Part shown: positions 24,526-32,929 of the stretch, one piece after another
Layout of the letters: each line of letters starts with the position of its first letter
Numbering within the stretch: the stretch's first letter is position 1
Source of the DNA: Chitinivibrionales bacterium
GTDB lineage: Bacteria; Fibrobacterota; Chitinivibrionia; Chitinivibrionales; WJMI01
Direction: 5' to 3'
Length of the DNA: 37,218 nt
Assembly (NCBI GenBank): GCA_014728015.1
Contig: WJMI01000016.1
Location: forward strand, 1 to 37,218
The notes under the pieces: generated by a model
Seen by the model: only the letters and a program-made list of their open reading frames with translations
Databases searched by the model: none
What the model was told of the DNA's origin: nothing
Position numbers and translations under genes: made by a program

Positions 24526-25132
24526 GCAGGGGTTCCTTTCGGTGTCGATACGCATCGAAGAGCTTCAGGGTCTCGGTGACCGGAAGCCCCACCACATTAT
24601 AGAAACAGCCCTCGATTCTATCAACGAACGTCATGGCGCGGCCCTGTATCGCGTAGGCGCCCGCCTTGTCGGCATATTCCGGTTCGTCCAGATAGGCATC
24701 GATTTCCTCGCGATCGAGCTTGCGGAAGACCACCGTGGTCCTCGCCACACCGTCGGCGGCAAACCGGCTGTCGCCGCATGCCAGGGCGATGCCCGAGTAC
24801 ACGTCATGCGCGCATCCCGACAGGCGGGAGAGCATGTGCCGGGCATCGTCCCTTGAGACCGGCTTTCCCATCACGCGCCCGTCGATGCACACGACCGTAT
24901 CTCCCGCGAAAACCAGGCTCGCGGGGAGCCCGGCGGATACGGAGAGCGCCTTTGCCCGGGCCAGATTCCTGACCGCCACGGCCGGGACAGGGCCGTCGAA
25001 AAACGCATCTTCATTGTCGACATGCGGGGCGCGCGTATTGAAACGAAAGCCCATTCTGGCAAGCAGGTCCTTCCGGCGCGGGGAGTTGGATGCGAGAACG
25101 AGCGGCCTGTCGAGCTTGCTCCATACACTCAT
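24518..25132 (-). CDS. maf: Maf-family nucleoside triphosphate pyrophosphatase
   Basis: Encodes 204 residues. Motifs: 'LVLASNSPRRKDLL' (substrate loop, 16-20), 'FAGDTVVCIDG', 'MGKPVSRDDARHML', 'HDVYSG' and 'YADKAGAYAIQGRAMTFV'. The 'KAGAYxIQG' form is that of the YhdE subfamily, which hydrolyses dTTP/UTP and modified pyrimidine triphosphates; this is a family assignment. An in-frame start at 25186 would add 18 residues unlike the family, so I favour the ATG at 25132. Its 3' end overlaps the RodZ-like gene by 8 bases. Divergent from the inositol-monophosphatase gene; each has its own TATATT box in the gap. Confidence 0.95.
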   Translation of the reverse strand: MSVWSKLDRPLVLASNSPRRKDLLARMGFRFNTRAPHVDNEDAFFDGPVPAVAVRNLARAKALSVSAGLPASLVFAGDTVVCIDGRVMGKPVSRDDARHMLSRLSGCAHDVYSGIALACGDSRFAADGVARTTVVFRKLDREEIDAYLDEPEYADKAGAYAIQGRAMTFVDRIEGCFYNVVGLPVTETLKLFDAYRHRKEPLHD

Positions 25133-25202
25133 GAGGAACCTGTCATTGCCAGCGGCTTCTCCCACAGGCGGCCGGCTTAACCGCACGGCAACCCGAGACC
25201 CT

Positions 25203-25262
25203 AATATAAAAACTGGTGGGCGCGATCATTGGGGGGAGTGGTTCGCGGCCCGATCATATATT
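25203..25262. promoter_or_regulatory. Divergent pair of TATATT promoter boxes between maf and the IMPase gene
   Basis: A minus-strand TATATT (25208-25203) faces maf and a plus-strand TATATT (25257-25262) faces the IMPase gene. Both lie in the only gap between the divergent genes. Neither has a clear -35. Confidence 0.45.
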
Positions 25263-25289
25263 CCCCTGCTGTATCAAGGGAGCATGAGA

Positions 25290-26069
25290 ATGCCGGACAT
25301 ACTCGAGACGGCCAGGGAGGCGGCACGAGCGGCCGGAAAGGTTATCACAGGCTCCCGGCAGGGCCGGGTGACACGGAAGGCCTCGAATGATCTCGTTACC
25401 GAGGCAGACATCCTGTCCCAGGAAACCATTTTCCGAATCATCCGCAGTGCATTTCCCGGCCACGCGGTCATGGGTGAAGAGACCTGGGGCAACGGCAAAA
25501 TCCCGCCTGACCGCTCGTGGATTGTGGATCCGCTCGATGGCACGAACAACTATGCGCACGGCATTCCCCACTACTGCGTGTCGATAGGGTATGTGGAGGG
25601 GGGCGTTCCGCGCGCGGGTGTTGTCTACGATCCGGTGCGCAAAGAAATGTTCTGGGCATGCCACGGCAGCGGCGCCTTCTTGAACGGCCGTCCCCTTTGT
25701 CCATCAAAAGCAGGCTCCCTTCGCGATGCCATCGTGTGTTTCGGTTTCTACTACGATCGCGGCGCGCTGATGCGTGATACCCTGGCGGCGGTCACGCGGC
25801 TCCTCGAGGCCAATATCCGGGGGCTTCGCCGGACCGGCGCTGCGGCACTCGATCTGTGCTGGGTAGCCTGCGGGCGGTTCGATGCCTTCTTCGAGTACCG
25901 TCTTTCCCCGTGGGACTTCGCCGCCGGGCTGGTGATCGCCGCGGAAGCCGGGGCGCGTGTCAGAAGCGCGGCGGGCGCGGCCCCCGCCCTGGCCCCGGGG
26001 AGCATTGTGGCGGTCGCTCCCGGCATAGCCGATGCTTTTTCTGATCTCGTTCGCTGGGAGCCGGCTTGA
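25290..26069 (+). CDS. Inositol monophosphatase family protein
   Basis: Encodes 259 residues of the Mg-dependent phosphatase superfamily. Metal-site residues: E63/E64 in 'MGEETWG', D80 and D83 in 'WIVDPLDGTNNYAHG', and the C-terminal Asp of 'SPWDFAAG'. 'GHGSGAFLNGRPL'-type and 'RRTGAAALDLCWVACGRFDAFFE' segments are typical. Members dephosphorylate inositol phosphates, histidinol phosphate or related sugars; the exact substrate is open. GGGAG lies 7 bases before the ATG at 25290, which I prefer over the ATG at 25284. Its stop TGA overlaps the TTG start of the MFS gene by 4 bases, so the two are translationally coupled. Confidence 0.93.
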   Translation: MPDILETAREAARAAGKVITGSRQGRVTRKASNDLVTEADILSQETIFRIIRSAFPGHAVMGEETWGNGKIPPDRSWIVDPLDGTNNYAHGIPHYCVSIGYVEGGVPRAGVVYDPVRKEMFWACHGSGAFLNGRPLCPSKAGSLRDAIVCFGFYYDRGALMRDTLAAVTRLLEANIRGLRRTGAAALDLCWVACGRFDAFFEYRLSPWDFAAGLVIAAEAGARVRSAAGAAPALAPGSIVAVAPGIADAFSDLVRWEPA

Positions 26070-27355
26070 CCGATACGAAGGCGCTTTCGGAGTTTTCACA
26101 ATCGCTTGCCGGCTTTCACCGCCGCAACGCCCGTCTGGTGATTCTGGATGCCGTGCTGTTCGGGTTCGGGTTCGCCATTCTTACTCCATTCACAATCCTG
26201 CCGGGTTTTGTCAGGCATTTTACGGCGAACCCTCTGATAATCAATGCGGTATTCGCGGTATTTTCGGCGGGGCTGTTCGGCCCGCAACTGATAAGCTGCT
26301 GGCTGTACGAGGGCCGCGCATCACGTCAAGGTCCCTTCCTGCGGTGGGGCATTTTCTCCCGGCTGTTTCTGGTTCCGCTGGTGGGTGTCGCGCTGATCGC
26401 CCCGCGGTGGCCGCGCGCGGCGCTGCCGGCGTTTTTCGTGTTCTACGCCGTGTCCACATTCGGATGGGGCATGTCGACCCTGCTCTGGCAGGAGCTTCTG
26501 GGACGCTGGCTTGATGACGACCGCCGGGGGATGGTGATCGGCGTGCGGTTCTTCGCCGAGCAGGCGGCGACGCTGGTGGGCGGCATCGGCGTGGTAATTA
26601 TCATGAACCGCTTTCTCTTTCCGCTCAACTACGGGATTGCTTTCGCGATTGGCGCGGCCGCCTGGGGCTCGTGCTATCTGGTACTGATGTTTCAGCGGGA
26701 GGCGATATACCCCGTGGTCCCGGCACGCGTCCCGCTGCGGGAATTCGTGTCGCAATTGATTGCCGTCCTCAAGGCCGACACGTCGTTTCGATACTATGTG
26801 GCTTTCATTATCCTGGCATCGGCCAGCACGATGAGCTTTCCGCTGTATACGACCGGGTCGATGGATGCTTATTTCGCCGATGCATCCGCGATGGTGCGCG
26901 ACCGCTATGCCAGCATATGCAATGTCCTGTTCGGCGGGTTCTTCGCCCTGGGATCGGTCGTTGACGGGTGGCTGTCACGCCGGTTCGGCTATCGCTTCGG
27001 CATGATCGTGACATCGGTGTGCTGGATACTTGCTCCAGTAAATGCGGCCGTCGCCGCGAACGTATACTGGTTCGCGCTGACGTTCGTACTCAACGGCATC
27101 GGGCACGGGTTCTTCCTCGTAAGCCTCATCAATATCATCCTCGTGTTTACCTCGCCCGATCGTCGGCTCCGCTACATTGCCATCACCAATACCTCGCGGG
27201 GCGTGTTTGGATTTCTGTTCCCGTTCGCCGGCGGCGCGCTCGCGGCCGCATGGGGAATCACCACGACCTTCGTCGCAACGGCCGCGTTTATGTGCATCGC
27301 GCTTGTGGTGCTCGTGCTTGGCGTGAAGCGCACGGCCGACGGGCGCCGATTGTAG
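26066..27355 (+). CDS. Major facilitator superfamily transporter
   Basis: Encodes 429 residues with about 10-12 hydrophobic helices along its length ('LVILDAVLFGFGFAILTPFTILP', 'LFLVPLVGVALIAP', 'VGGIGVVIIMN' and so on). It has a central cytoplasmic loop and loops of charged residues such as 'DDDRRGMVIGVRFF' and 'GYRFG', as in MFS carriers. The family is not assigned further. The start is TTG, overlapping the IMPase stop as TTGA, with GGGAG five bases upstream. Coupling to a phosphatase suggests import or export of a sugar or polyol derivative. This is inference only. Confidence 0.8.
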   Translation: MTDTKALSEFSQSLAGFHRRNARLVILDAVLFGFGFAILTPFTILPGFVRHFTANPLIINAVFAVFSAGLFGPQLISCWLYEGRASRQGPFLRWGIFSRLFLVPLVGVALIAPRWPRAALPAFFVFYAVSTFGWGMSTLLWQELLGRWLDDDRRGMVIGVRFFAEQAATLVGGIGVVIIMNRFLFPLNYGIAFAIGAAAWGSCYLVLMFQREAIYPVVPARVPLREFVSQLIAVLKADTSFRYYVAFIILASASTMSFPLYTTGSMDAYFADASAMVRDRYASICNVLFGGFFALGSVVDGWLSRRFGYRFGMIVTSVCWILAPVNAAVAANVYWFALTFVLNGIGHGFFLVSLINIILVFTSPDRRLRYIAITNTSRGVFGFLFPFAGGALAAAWGITTTFVATAAFMCIALVVLVLGVKRTADGRRL

Positions 27356-27421
27356 GTCCGGGACGGCGGGGTAGTATTTTTGGATGTCTGGAAATGTTAA
27401 CGAACAGGTTCGGTGCGGAAC

Positions 27422-28345
27422 ATGCGCAAAAACATACGACGCAATGAGTTATGCTGGTGCGGCAGTGGAAGGAAATACAAGCGCTGTCACATGCTCGAGG
27501 ATACGCGCAAAAAACGAGCGGCTGCACGCTCGGACACCGGGCCCATGGTGAAATCCCCCGCCCAGATAGACGGGATGCGGCGCGCGGGCGCGTTCAACGG
27601 CCGCCTCATGGATCACATCCGGGGGCTGGTCCGCGCCGGAACGACCACCGAAGAAATCAACCGGGCGGTGCACGAATATACGGTCACGCACGGGCACACG
27701 CCCGCGCCGCTGAACTATCACGGCTTTCCCAAGTCGGTTTGTACATCGATAAACGATGTGGTTTGCCATGGGATTCCCTCGCCGGACGTCCGCCTGGCCG
27801 TCGGCGACATCGTCAATGTTGATATCACCACAATCGTCGAAGGGTTTCACGGCGATTCGTCCGAAACGTTCATGATCGGCACGGTGTCCGATGCGGCCCG
27901 CCACCTGGTTGAGGTGACCGCCCGGGCGCTCAAGCTCGGGATCGAGGCCGCGGGGCCGGGAAAGCACCTCCGGGCCATCGCCGAAGCCATTGAGCCGTTC
28001 GTAAATGCAGAGGGATGCTCGGTCGTGCATCAGTATACCGGCCACGGGATCGGCACGGGGTTTCACGAATTCTTCACGGTCTACCATCACGTATCTCCCG
28101 AATGCGACGATATTATCTTGCAGCCCGGCATGACGCTTACGATCGAGCCCATGATCAATCTCGGCGGGTACCGGGTCGTGACGGATCCGGGTGACGGGTG
28201 GACCGTGCGGACCAAGGACGGCTCCCTGTCGGCCCAATTCGAGCACACTGTCGCGATCACCGAGACAGGCGCCGAAGTCCTGACCCTGACCCCGTCACAG
28301 AGGGCCGCCGGCCGGCTCGTGGTTGTACCCGGCCTCGACGTGTAG
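27422..28345 (+). CDS. map: Type I methionine aminopeptidase with N-terminal SEC-C motif
   Basis: Encodes about 307 residues. An N-terminal SEC-C zinc motif (C11-x-C13...C22-H23, 'CWCGSGRKYKRCH') precedes a linker and a type I MetAP domain. Ligands: two Asp in 'VNVDITTIVEGFHGDSSETF', His in 'GHGIGTGFHE', Glu in 'TIEPMI' and Glu in 'FEHTVAIT'; substrate pocket 'NYHGFPKSVCTSINDVVCHGIP'. It removes the initiator methionine from nascent proteins; the SEC-C extension probably docks it to the ribosome, as in other SEC-C MetAPs. A GTG at 27413 is an alternative start. hflX follows 7 bases after. Confidence 0.96.
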   Translation: MRKNIRRNELCWCGSGRKYKRCHMLEDTRKKRAAARSDTGPMVKSPAQIDGMRRAGAFNGRLMDHIRGLVRAGTTTEEINRAVHEYTVTHGHTPAPLNYHGFPKSVCTSINDVVCHGIPSPDVRLAVGDIVNVDITTIVEGFHGDSSETFMIGTVSDAARHLVEVTARALKLGIEAAGPGKHLRAIAEAIEPFVNAEGCSVVHQYTGHGIGTGFHEFFTVYHHVSPECDDIILQPGMTLTIEPMINLGGYRVVTDPGDGWTVRTKDGSLSAQFEHTVAITETGAEVLTLTPSQRAAGRLVVVPGLDV

Positions 28346-28352
28346 GACCCGC

Positions 28353-29528
28353 ATGTTCGATATCCAGTATCCTCCTCCAAACGAGCGCATCATACTCGCG
28401 GGACTGCTTGTTCCCGGCATGGATCGGGATCTGTTCGAGGAGGACATGCAGGAGATGGTGCAGTTGTGCCGCACGGCCGGCGCGGATGTCATCGATGTAC
28501 AGGTGCAGAAACGGGACCGCCCGGTGGCCGCGACATACCTGGGCTCCGGCAAGCTGAAGGAACTGCGTGGTACGCTGAAGGCCCGGAAATGCAAGACGCT
28601 GGTCATCGATGCCGAGTTGTCGGCGGGGCAGGTGCGGACCATCGAGAAGGTCATTGACGGGAAGGTTATTGACCGGAGCCAGCTCATACTGGATATCTTC
28701 GCGCAGCACGCCCGGACCAACGAGGCGCGCATACAGGTGGAGCTCGCGCAACTGCGCACGCTGTATCCCCGGCTGACCCGCGCCTGGTCGCATTTTTCGC
28801 AGCAGGTGGGCGGCATTGGCACGCGCGGACCGGGCGAAAAGCAGCTCGAGGTCGATCGCCGCCTCGTGCAGCGGCGTATCGCCGATCTCCGGAACAAGAT
28901 ACGGGCGATCGAACGGGCCCGTCATACGCAGCGGAAATCGCGCAAGGATGCCTATACGATCGCGCTTGTGGGATACACGAATGTAGGGAAATCCTCTCTT
29001 CTGAATGCCCTCTGCGGGGCCGACGTTCGCGTGGAGAACAAGCTGTTCGCCACGCTCGATACGGCATCGCGCCGATTGTTCGTTCCCGAAGTCGGCAATA
29101 TCGTGCTTTCGGACACTGTCGGGTTCATTCGCAAGCTTCCCCACCAGCTCGTTGCATCTTTCATGAGTACATTGGAGGTGGTTTCCGAAGCGGATTTGCT
29201 GATGCTCGTTCTGGACGCATCGAGCAGCTGGATCAAGTATCAGCTGGACACCACCCATGAGGTGCTGAAGCAGCTGGGAGCGGATGAGGTGCCTCAGCTT
29301 CTGGTGCTGAACAAGGCGGACCTGATTGCCGATGCGTTCGCGCGCAAGGAGCTTGCGCTGGCGTTTCCCGAGGGAGAATTCGTTTCGGCATTCGCACAGG
29401 AAGACATGCGCGGGCTGAAATCCCGTCTTTCGGCGCTGGCGCAGGAGGCGCGGCGCGAGAAAGCCAGGGCCGAGATAATCGCCCGCCAGACAAAGGAGAT
29501 GGCATGGGGGCGCCAGGCGCCGCGTTAG
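28353..29528 (+). CDS. hflX: GTPase HflX
   Basis: Encodes 391 residues. The N-terminal HflX domain includes 'YLGSGKLKELRG' and 'GGIGTRGPGEKQLEVDRRL', then a coiled region ('QRRIADLRNKIRAIERAR'). The G domain has G1 'GYTNVGKSS', G3 'SDTVGFIRKLPHQLV' and G4 'NKADL'. HflX splits or rescues stalled 70S ribosomes under stress. The frame is open to 28323, but AGGA five bases before the ATG at 28353 supports this start. It follows map by 7 bases and DUF58 begins 40 bases later. Confidence 0.97.
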   Translation: MFDIQYPPPNERIILAGLLVPGMDRDLFEEDMQEMVQLCRTAGADVIDVQVQKRDRPVAATYLGSGKLKELRGTLKARKCKTLVIDAELSAGQVRTIEKVIDGKVIDRSQLILDIFAQHARTNEARIQVELAQLRTLYPRLTRAWSHFSQQVGGIGTRGPGEKQLEVDRRLVQRRIADLRNKIRAIERARHTQRKSRKDAYTIALVGYTNVGKSSLLNALCGADVRVENKLFATLDTASRRLFVPEVGNIVLSDTVGFIRKLPHQLVASFMSTLEVVSEADLLMLVLDASSSWIKYQLDTTHEVLKQLGADEVPQLLVLNKADLIADAFARKELALAFPEGEFVSAFAQEDMRGLKSRLSALAQEARREKARAEIIARQTKEMAWGRQAPR

Positions 29529-29568
29529 GCATCGGCCGCACCGCATACACGAAAGATCCTGAACCGCC

Positions 29569-30474
29569 ATGAACGAGCCGAAATCTGGAGTATCGTTTCT
29601 CACACCCGAGCATCTGACGCCGATTCGGAGTCTCAACCTTCGCGCAAAGATCATTGTCGAGGGGCTGATTGCGGGGCTGCATCGGAGTCCGTATCACGGC
29701 TTTTCCGCGGAGTTTCTCGAACACCGGCCGTATCTCCCGGGGGAATCGATCCGGAATATCGACTGGCGCAAGTTCGCGCGCACCGACCGGACCGTGGTCC
29801 GGCTGTTTGAAGACGAGACCAATCTGTACGCGCGTATACTTCTTGACAAAAGTGCATCCATGGGGTTCTCCTCCCGCAACGGCATGAACAAGTATGACTA
29901 CGCCCGCACCATTGCCGCCTCTCTTGCCTGGATATTTGTCCGGCAGCGCGATGCCGTGGGGCTGGTGACGTTTGATGATTCGATTGATGCAGCGCTGCCG
30001 CCGCGATCGACCAATGTGCAGCTCAAGAACATCATTGCATGCCTGGAAAACAGCGCGCCTTCCAGCGCGACACGCTGCGGCGCGGCCATCGACAGCGCCG
30101 CGCACGGCATCCATAAACGCGGGATGTGCGTGCTGATATCCGATCTGTTCGACGATCCGCGCTCGATCATCCAGGGCCTTCGCCACCTGCGGTTCAAGAG
30201 GCAGGATACGGTCCTCATCTGGCTTCTCGATCCCCTGGAGGTGGATTTCAGGCGGGATGCGCCTCTGGAAGTCCATGATGTGGAAAGCGACGAACGGGTG
30301 TTTCTCGACGGCGAGACAGCGGAACGCTTCTATCGCCGGGGGATGCGCGGGCATCGTGAGCAGATAGAGGAGGCGTGCCGCGAGCTGGAAATCGACTGGG
30401 AGATAGTGACTACCGACGAACCGTTTCACGGGGCGCTCATGCGCGTACTGGAGAAGCGAAGGCGGCTGCCGTGA
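29569..30474 (+). CDS. DUF58 (vWA-like) protein
   Basis: Encodes 301 residues of the DUF58 family. The family motif 'HGFSAEFLEHRPYLPGESIRNIDWRKFAR' is present. A MIDAS-like DxSxS ('DKSASM', 93-97) and 'ISDLFDDP' mark the vWA-like metal site. DUF58 proteins typically act with a MoxR-type AAA+ ATPase and BatA-type membrane proteins in protein maturation or assembly; here no MoxR gene is visible nearby. Its last 4 bases overlap the following gene (GTGA), which is strong coupling to the BatA-like gene. Confidence 0.93.
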   Translation: MNEPKSGVSFLTPEHLTPIRSLNLRAKIIVEGLIAGLHRSPYHGFSAEFLEHRPYLPGESIRNIDWRKFARTDRTVVRLFEDETNLYARILLDKSASMGFSSRNGMNKYDYARTIAASLAWIFVRQRDAVGLVTFDDSIDAALPPRSTNVQLKNIIACLENSAPSSATRCGAAIDSAAHGIHKRGMCVLISDLFDDPRSIIQGLRHLRFKRQDTVLIWLLDPLEVDFRRDAPLEVHDVESDERVFLDGETAERFYRRGMRGHREQIEEACRELEIDWEIVTTDEPFHGALMRVLEKRRRLP

Positions 30475-32450
30475 GCTGGCTCGCGTTTTTCCGGCCCCTG
30501 TTCCTGTGGGCGATGCTGTTTGCAGCGGTTCCCATCCTGATACATTTCTTCCAGCGGCGGCGGACGATCCGTCTCGATTTCTCATCGGTGCGCTTTCTCC
30601 GCGAGGCCGCGGTGAAAGCCAGCCGGCGCAAGCGCCTCCGCCGGCTGCTGCTTCTACTGACGCGCATCGCGATAGTTGCTGTCATCGTACTTCTTTTCGC
30701 CCGGCCCTACAGCCGTTTTGACCCCTTCGGCTCGTTCAGGAACCCGCAGGGGAGGACCTTCGCGTGGATCGATCCCACGATAAGCATGGACTATCGAACC
30801 GATGCGGGAACCCTTGCGGCCCGGGCGCGGCAGGGACTCGCATCGCTCGACAGCACTCTTGTGCACAGTCACGAGCTGATGGTATTCGAACCATGCGCCG
30901 GCGCGTTCGATGTATATGAGCCGGGCGAGGAGTCCGAGTGCGAGCCGGTGCGGCACGGCCCGACGAATCTCGGGGAAGCCTTGCGGGCGTTCCGCCGGGA
31001 ACGTATGCGCGGCACGCAGCTTCCATCGCTCGTGCTGTTCAGTGATTTTCAGGAAGGGACCGCCGCGCTGGTGGACACGTTCCTTTTGTCCGACTCGGTT
31101 TTCTATCCCGTGGTGTGCGTGTGGCTGGCGCCGAGGCACCCGTATAACTACGCCATCCGGGTGGGCGGCGCACCCGAGGGGCCGAGCCCGTACCTGGAAT
31201 GCACGGTTTGCGCGACCGGACGCGAGCTTGCCTCGGGTGAAGTCTCCGTGATTTCGGGAGCGCTTCGAACCGGCCATGAGCGGGTGGCCGTTCCGCGCAA
31301 CGACTCGGCGAGCCTGCGTATCGAAACGAGCGCAGCCGCGCGCAATGCGCACGGCGCGGTCCGGCTCGTGCCCGCGGATCCGTATCCGCATGACAATGTC
31401 GATCATTTCGTGGCGCGGACTCGCGACGCGGTGCGCGTTCTTATCGTATGCGATGATGCGTCCTGCTTTCCGATTGCCGCGGCGCTCGGCGCCATTGACG
31501 GCTCTTTATGGTACGAGCCGCGCACGCTTGGTTCCCAGGAGGTCCGCTTTGAAGATCTCGATTCGGCGGACGTCATTGTGCTGGCGGGTCTATCGCGGCC
31601 GGCGCGCGCGCTGCAAGCGCTCTTTGCCCGGCGCTCTCTCGATGCGAAAGTGGTCGTGTTTTCGCCGGCCATGGACCACGGGGAATCGTCCCTGACCCGC
31701 GACGTGTTCCGGCATCTGGGCGTGCGCGCGGCTCCGGAAATCGTGCGCGCGGAATCGCCTCTTTCCGCGGTGTTGCCCGACACCATTTCCGTGCTCTGGC
31801 GCGGTTTTCCCCTCGCAAGGGATCGAAGTGTGGCGGTCGACCGGTATCTCGCGCCGGTTCCCGGGGATGTGCTGGTGCGGCTGAGCAACCGCGCGGCGCT
31901 CGCGGCCGGCACGGTTGACAGCGCGGGCCATTGCTGGATCGTGCTCGCCACGCCGCTGGGCATCGATCCGTCGAACAACCTCGCCGAGACCGGCTTCTAC
32001 GTGCCGCTTGTCGATCGTCTGCTGAGTTTCGGTCTCTCTTCGGTCGGCGCGCGCCCCCACGAGTGGATTGCCGGCCGCATCGAGCGAAATCCGTATTATG
32101 GACGCGGTGTCGGGGCGCATGTCTTTGATGTCAACGGCAAGCCTGTGGCCCAGTGGTCGAGCCAGCCGACCGTGGGTTTCGACGGGCCGGGTGTGTTTCG
32201 GGTACAGCCGCGCGGGGAGGCGGCCTACTGGGTCGCGGTGCATGCCGACCCCGCTGAAGCCCGTCTGGTCTACCGGCGTCCGCAGCCGGGCCCGGCGGCA
32301 AAACGGTTTGTCAAGGTCGTGGATCGCGAGGGGTTCGAAGAGTTCCTGGCATCGATACGCGGCAGCTCGCGCCTGAACCTGCTGTGGGTGGTCCTGGGCC
32401 TGCTCATAGTGCTCGAAATTCTTCTCTGGCAGCGCCGCGGCCGGGAATAG
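30471..32450 (+). CDS. BatA N-terminal-domain membrane protein
   Basis: Encodes 659 residues. An N-terminal BatA domain with two membrane helices (about 10-26 and 59-78: 'LLLLLTRIAIVAVIVLLFARP') precedes a large periplasmic part. A degenerate vWA begins at 'WIDPTISM' (D101-x-T103-x-S105), where MIDAS would be DxSxS, followed later by Ig-like strands. A C-terminal helix 'LLWVVLGLLIVLEILLWQRR' ends the protein. The GTG at 30471 overlaps the DUF58 stop by 4 bases. Such proteins act with DUF58 and MoxR in envelope processes of unknown detail. The long frame upstream is rejected because it lies within DUF58. Confidence 0.88.
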   Translation: MSWLAFFRPLFLWAMLFAAVPILIHFFQRRRTIRLDFSSVRFLREAAVKASRRKRLRRLLLLLTRIAIVAVIVLLFARPYSRFDPFGSFRNPQGRTFAWIDPTISMDYRTDAGTLAARARQGLASLDSTLVHSHELMVFEPCAGAFDVYEPGEESECEPVRHGPTNLGEALRAFRRERMRGTQLPSLVLFSDFQEGTAALVDTFLLSDSVFYPVVCVWLAPRHPYNYAIRVGGAPEGPSPYLECTVCATGRELASGEVSVISGALRTGHERVAVPRNDSASLRIETSAAARNAHGAVRLVPADPYPHDNVDHFVARTRDAVRVLIVCDDASCFPIAAALGAIDGSLWYEPRTLGSQEVRFEDLDSADVIVLAGLSRPARALQALFARRSLDAKVVVFSPAMDHGESSLTRDVFRHLGVRAAPEIVRAESPLSAVLPDTISVLWRGFPLARDRSVAVDRYLAPVPGDVLVRLSNRAALAAGTVDSAGHCWIVLATPLGIDPSNNLAETGFYVPLVDRLLSFGLSSVGARPHEWIAGRIERNPYYGRGVGAHVFDVNGKPVAQWSSQPTVGFDGPGVFRVQPRGEAAYWVAVHADPAEARLVYRRPQPGPAAKRFVKVVDREGFEEFLASIRGSSRLNLLWVVLGLLIVLEILLWQRRGRE

Positions 32451-32509
32451 GCGACGGCGGCATGGGGCAAGCTGCATCAATACACAAAAAGACCCGGCCA
32501 AAGGCGTAG

Positions 32510-32515
32510 TATATT
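32510..32515 (+). promoter_or_regulatory. TATATT promoter box before the STAS gene
   Basis: TATATT lies 65 bases before the STAS start, in a locally AT-rich stretch after the BatA-like gene. No -35 is evident. Confidence 0.45.
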
Positions 32516-32580
32516 ATCTATCTTAGAACAGCCGTTCGAAGAGCGGCAGGTTTGTGCTCTTACTGAAGGCGAGGTAGGCG

Positions 32581-32910
32581 GTGAAAATGGAGATCACGAC
32601 CCGGGGTTATTATCAGATACTGCGGATTGAAGAGGAACTGGCGGTCATCGCCGATCTGTCGGAGCTGACATATCTTGTCAAAGGATATCTCAAGCAGGGG
32701 AAACGCCATATCGCGGTGAGCTTCACCGATGCTTCATACATATACAGCGGCGCGCTTGCCGTGCTCATCGAATGCTACAAGGAGCTCAGCGAAGGGGAAG
32801 GCGAGCTGTGTATTATCGAGCCCAATCAGAACCTCAAGGATATATTCGCATCGCTTAATATCAATAAAGTCCTGAACGTATACGAGTCTGAAGAAGATCT
32901 TCCGGCGTAG
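32581..32910 (+). CDS. STAS-domain protein (anti-anti-sigma factor-like)
   Basis: Encodes 109 residues of a single STAS domain. 'ITTRGYYQILRIEEEL' forms the first strands, and 'DASYIYSGALAVLIECYKELSE' holds the Ser preceding Gly that SpoIIAA-type proteins phosphorylate. 'LKDIFASLNINKVLNVYESEEDL' ends it. It would bind a serine-kinase anti-sigma factor in partner switching; no such kinase is in the window. The GTG at 32581 is favoured by GAGGT five bases upstream, with ATG 32587 as alternative. purU starts 19 bases downstream. Confidence 0.9.
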   Translation: MKMEITTRGYYQILRIEEELAVIADLSELTYLVKGYLKQGKRHIAVSFTDASYIYSGALAVLIECYKELSEGEGELCIIEPNQNLKDIFASLNINKVLNVYESEEDLPA

Positions 32911-32929
32911 CGGGCCGGTACGGATTCTC

